From Calcarisporiella thermophila CBS 279.70 (lineage: Eukaryota; Calcarisporiellomycota), in contig NW_027192191.1 in the NCBI RefSeq assembly GCF_041956535.1, positions 1,375,443-1,439,442 of the forward strand: a DNA stretch of 64,000 nt. Reading direction: 5' to 3'. A program made the position numbers and the translations under genes. Below the pieces are notes generated by a model. It had not been told where the DNA came from. It saw nothing but the letters and a program-made list of their open reading frames with translations, and searched no databases. This document shows, in pieces, positions 62,146-64,000 of this stretch. Each line of letters begins with the position of its first letter. Within the stretch, counting starts at the first letter, position 1.

Positions 62146-62638
62146 AAAATGCATTCACATGTTTTAGACAATAAATTTAAATTATTAGAAAATATAAAGC
62201 GTAAAAGTAGCTGTTATAGGAAGGTGGCAGTGCTCTCGCGTTGTTACAAAAGCATAAACTTATAAAGCACCCCATTGCATTTCCCCGTGCAGCTTACACT
62301 TACTAATTAAAAATGTACACGCTCGTCGTCTTTTTTGTTATTCAAACATCAGCCGAGATGTACTCCGGTATTTCTTTTCCAATTATTTAAGGGAAAAGAC
62401 AATGGGCTAATTGTCATTGTATCTTTGCGAATGGAAATTTATGGCTGTGGCAATGCGCCAATTGTAACACGAGAAGTTTAATTCGTGCCAGTCTACCGCT
62501 CTAAGTTTATGAATACTACCAAAAGTAAAACTATTATCACCAACTAAATACTTTATTACAATTGTTGAATAAATTAACTATCAGCTCAAGACCAAGTTTG
62601 AATTAAGAAAAATGATAGCAGTAATCGGGAGAGGTGGC
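62146..62638. other. Convergent 3' region between NAT10 and secreted protein gene
   Basis: 493 bp, AT-rich, with no ORF or RNA gene that I can support. The string near 62630-62650 that looks like a tRNA 5' end lacks the rest of a cloverleaf. Confidence 0.35.
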
Positions 62639-63503
62639 CTAGTTGGCCGAATACGTCACAGTAGGGATAAGCATCGTTGAAGTCGGGCCAGTTAGCGGTG
62701 GAAGGGTGACGTTGACAGGCAAATTCTTGCACTTGAGATTCCATTGCGAAAATGCACTTTCCGATTTTTCAGCGAGACTCCGGTACTCAGCATGTTCAAC
62801 TCGTCCATATGTTATCGTATAAGCCGCAACCTTCTGCATACAAGTGTTACAAAGCACTGACTCGGGCATATAGATGAGCATATCTTCCATCCTATATGGC
62901 GAGAGGATGCCATCATCGCTGGGGCGTAGTTCTGAAACGGTGACAAAAGTGCCGCGAGTGTATTGAGTTATATTAAGGTAAAGCCGCAGAGTGAAAATGG
63001 GACAGTAGGTGCCATCCTCCGATTTTCCACAAGCTAACGATAGAGGAAAATGAGTCCAGCGTAGCAGGAGAGAATCATAGAGAATGGGATAAAGTAAGGA
63101 AAGAGAGCCTACCAAAGTCCCTGAAAGTAGGCAGCTCTAGATAGCGATTTAGGGCGTAAGTAACGGTCTGGGATTTTGCCGCAATTTCCGCTGCACACGC
63201 CTTTTGTACAGCTTCTACTGCACTCTTCACCTCATCCATTGGGCAATACTCGAAACTCGCACAGTATGCATCATAAGCTGCCTTTGCAGTGGCCGGGTTT
63301 GCAGAGAGCGTATCTGCAACTTTTGGTAAATTGCGAGGGAAGCAGTTGCCTCGAAAACGTTCGTTGTTTCTCAAACTGTTTAAACTGTTGTCGCATTCGA
63401 CGGACAAAATTGCCACCTGGCGTTTGCTAGGTGCAGCGCCAGCATCAAGAACACACACCGCTGCGAGGACAAGAGTTAACAAAAGAAGCGCATCGAACTT
63501 CAT
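62639..63503 (-). CDS. Secreted cysteine-rich protein of unknown function
   Basis: Two exons, 63503 to about 63112 and about 63035 to 62639, join so that ..LPTFRDFG is followed by LACGKSEDGTYCPIF. ATG at 63503 is chosen because MKFDALLLLTLVLAAVCVLD is a strong signal peptide; the longer open frame upstream starts without a better Met. The mature protein of about 240 residues has some ten cysteines arranged in pairs (VECDNSLNSL, NCFP, AYCASFEYCP, LACGKSEDGTYC, LCNTC, KCKNLP). Similar two-block secreted proteins with NC..YC patterns occur across fungi as an unnamed family. N-glycosylation sites include NIT and NVT. There is no GPI-type tail. Function unknown; extracellular or wall-associated by inference. 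Confidence 0.78.
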
Positions 63504-64000
63504 AGCGGCTGAGGACTTAATAAATAATACGGGGAACAAGAAGTAAAGGCGGTGGAGAGATGCCCGCACATCAGCACGTTTTATGTGGCCCGTTAGTGGC
63601 AGTGACTCCCTTTTAAGCTGAATAATTTAACTCTACAGCCACCAAACTTCCAACCATTGGGGGTTGGTGAAATTCTAACTGCAACGATAAACGGATTGAA
63701 AACCATCCGACGTCTGAACCATTTTGAAGGATTGGATGATTCGGGAGGCTATGCTTACCGGATTCAATATTGAAAAAGACCATGATCTCTGTGAAATACT
63801 TTAGTGCAACAATAGTGCGTAAAACATTGAAAATATTGTGTAAAAGAGCTACGAGGCACATAAAGTGCTTTGGGGAACAAAATAAGGAGACAAGCCTAAG
63901 TCCGAGGGGTTGCATGCAAAAGTAAATTTAAATAGAGAGTTCAAAATTTGAACTTTCTTGATTTATTCAAGAGTAAGGCTTTAAATATTCGACGTCACAA
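63504..64000. other. Right-edge region upstream of the secreted protein
   Basis: About 500 bp with promoter of the secreted gene. A minus-strand open frame at 63613-63915 has no recognisable feature and is not called. Confidence 0.3.

Noticed and set aside
62628-62660. String resembling a tRNA 5' end (GAGAGGTGGCCTAGTTGGCCG)-like
   Set aside because: No anticodon stem, T-loop or acceptor complement follows, and it covers the last codons of the secreted-protein gene.

Overview
This is a gene-dense, intron-rich eukaryotic window, and everything in it points to a fungus. It encodes a VPS17-type PX-BAR protein (a fungal retromer subunit), fungal-type H3 and an H2A ending in SQEM, and several small secreted cysteine-rich proteins. 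Introns are mostly 50-130 nt with GT..AG ends. Three genes point away from yeasts and towards an early-diverging (non-Dikarya) lineage: an MMAA/MeaB-type GTPase of methylmalonyl-CoA mutase, a UVSSA homologue, and a 2,790-residue spectraplakin-like protein (two CH domains, long helical rod, GAR domain). This placement is an inference; no species can be named from the sequence alone. I recognise no intact transposon, tRNA, rRNA or CRISPR array.

Layout. 1-12.5 kb: MED13 (minus, runs off the left edge), UBA3, dUTPase, a conserved protein of unknown function, and UVSSA. 12.7-15.8 kb: a compact core-histone cluster, H2A<>H2B and H4<>H3, as two divergent pairs with shared promoters carrying CGCGAA-type palindromes. 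16-24.7 kb: MMAA, a secreted orphan, SFT2, a Gln/His-rich coiled-coil protein and lunapark. 25.6-27.7 kb: ribosomal protein eL41 (its stop codon alone in a separate exon), divergent from ERV41/ERGIC2. 27.7-32.4 kb: a gene-poor stretch with a large near-perfect hairpin and one GPI-type secreted protein. 32.4-41 kb: GILT-like protein, VPS17, cardiolipin synthase, a secreted double-psi beta-barrel protein and RRP1. 41.3-49.9 kb: the spectraplakin-like gene. 50.6-64 kb: UNC-50/GMH1, a newly assembled 90-residue two-TM protein, a UCH-family hydrolase with a 12-nt microexon, nitrate reductase, NAT10/KRE33 and a secreted cysteine-rich protein.

The genes are mostly independent housekeeping functions. 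Themes recur: ER/Golgi traffic (SFT2, lunapark, ERV41, UNC-50, VPS17), ribosome biogenesis (eL41, RRP1, NAT10) and ubiquitin/NEDD8 handling (UBA3, UCH). Only the histone cluster is a clear co-regulated unit. Nitrate reductase stands alone, with no nitrite reductase or nitrate transporter in the window. Gene models were spliced by eye from GT..AG junctions, reading phase and family similarity; internal exon edges are approximate unless given exactly.
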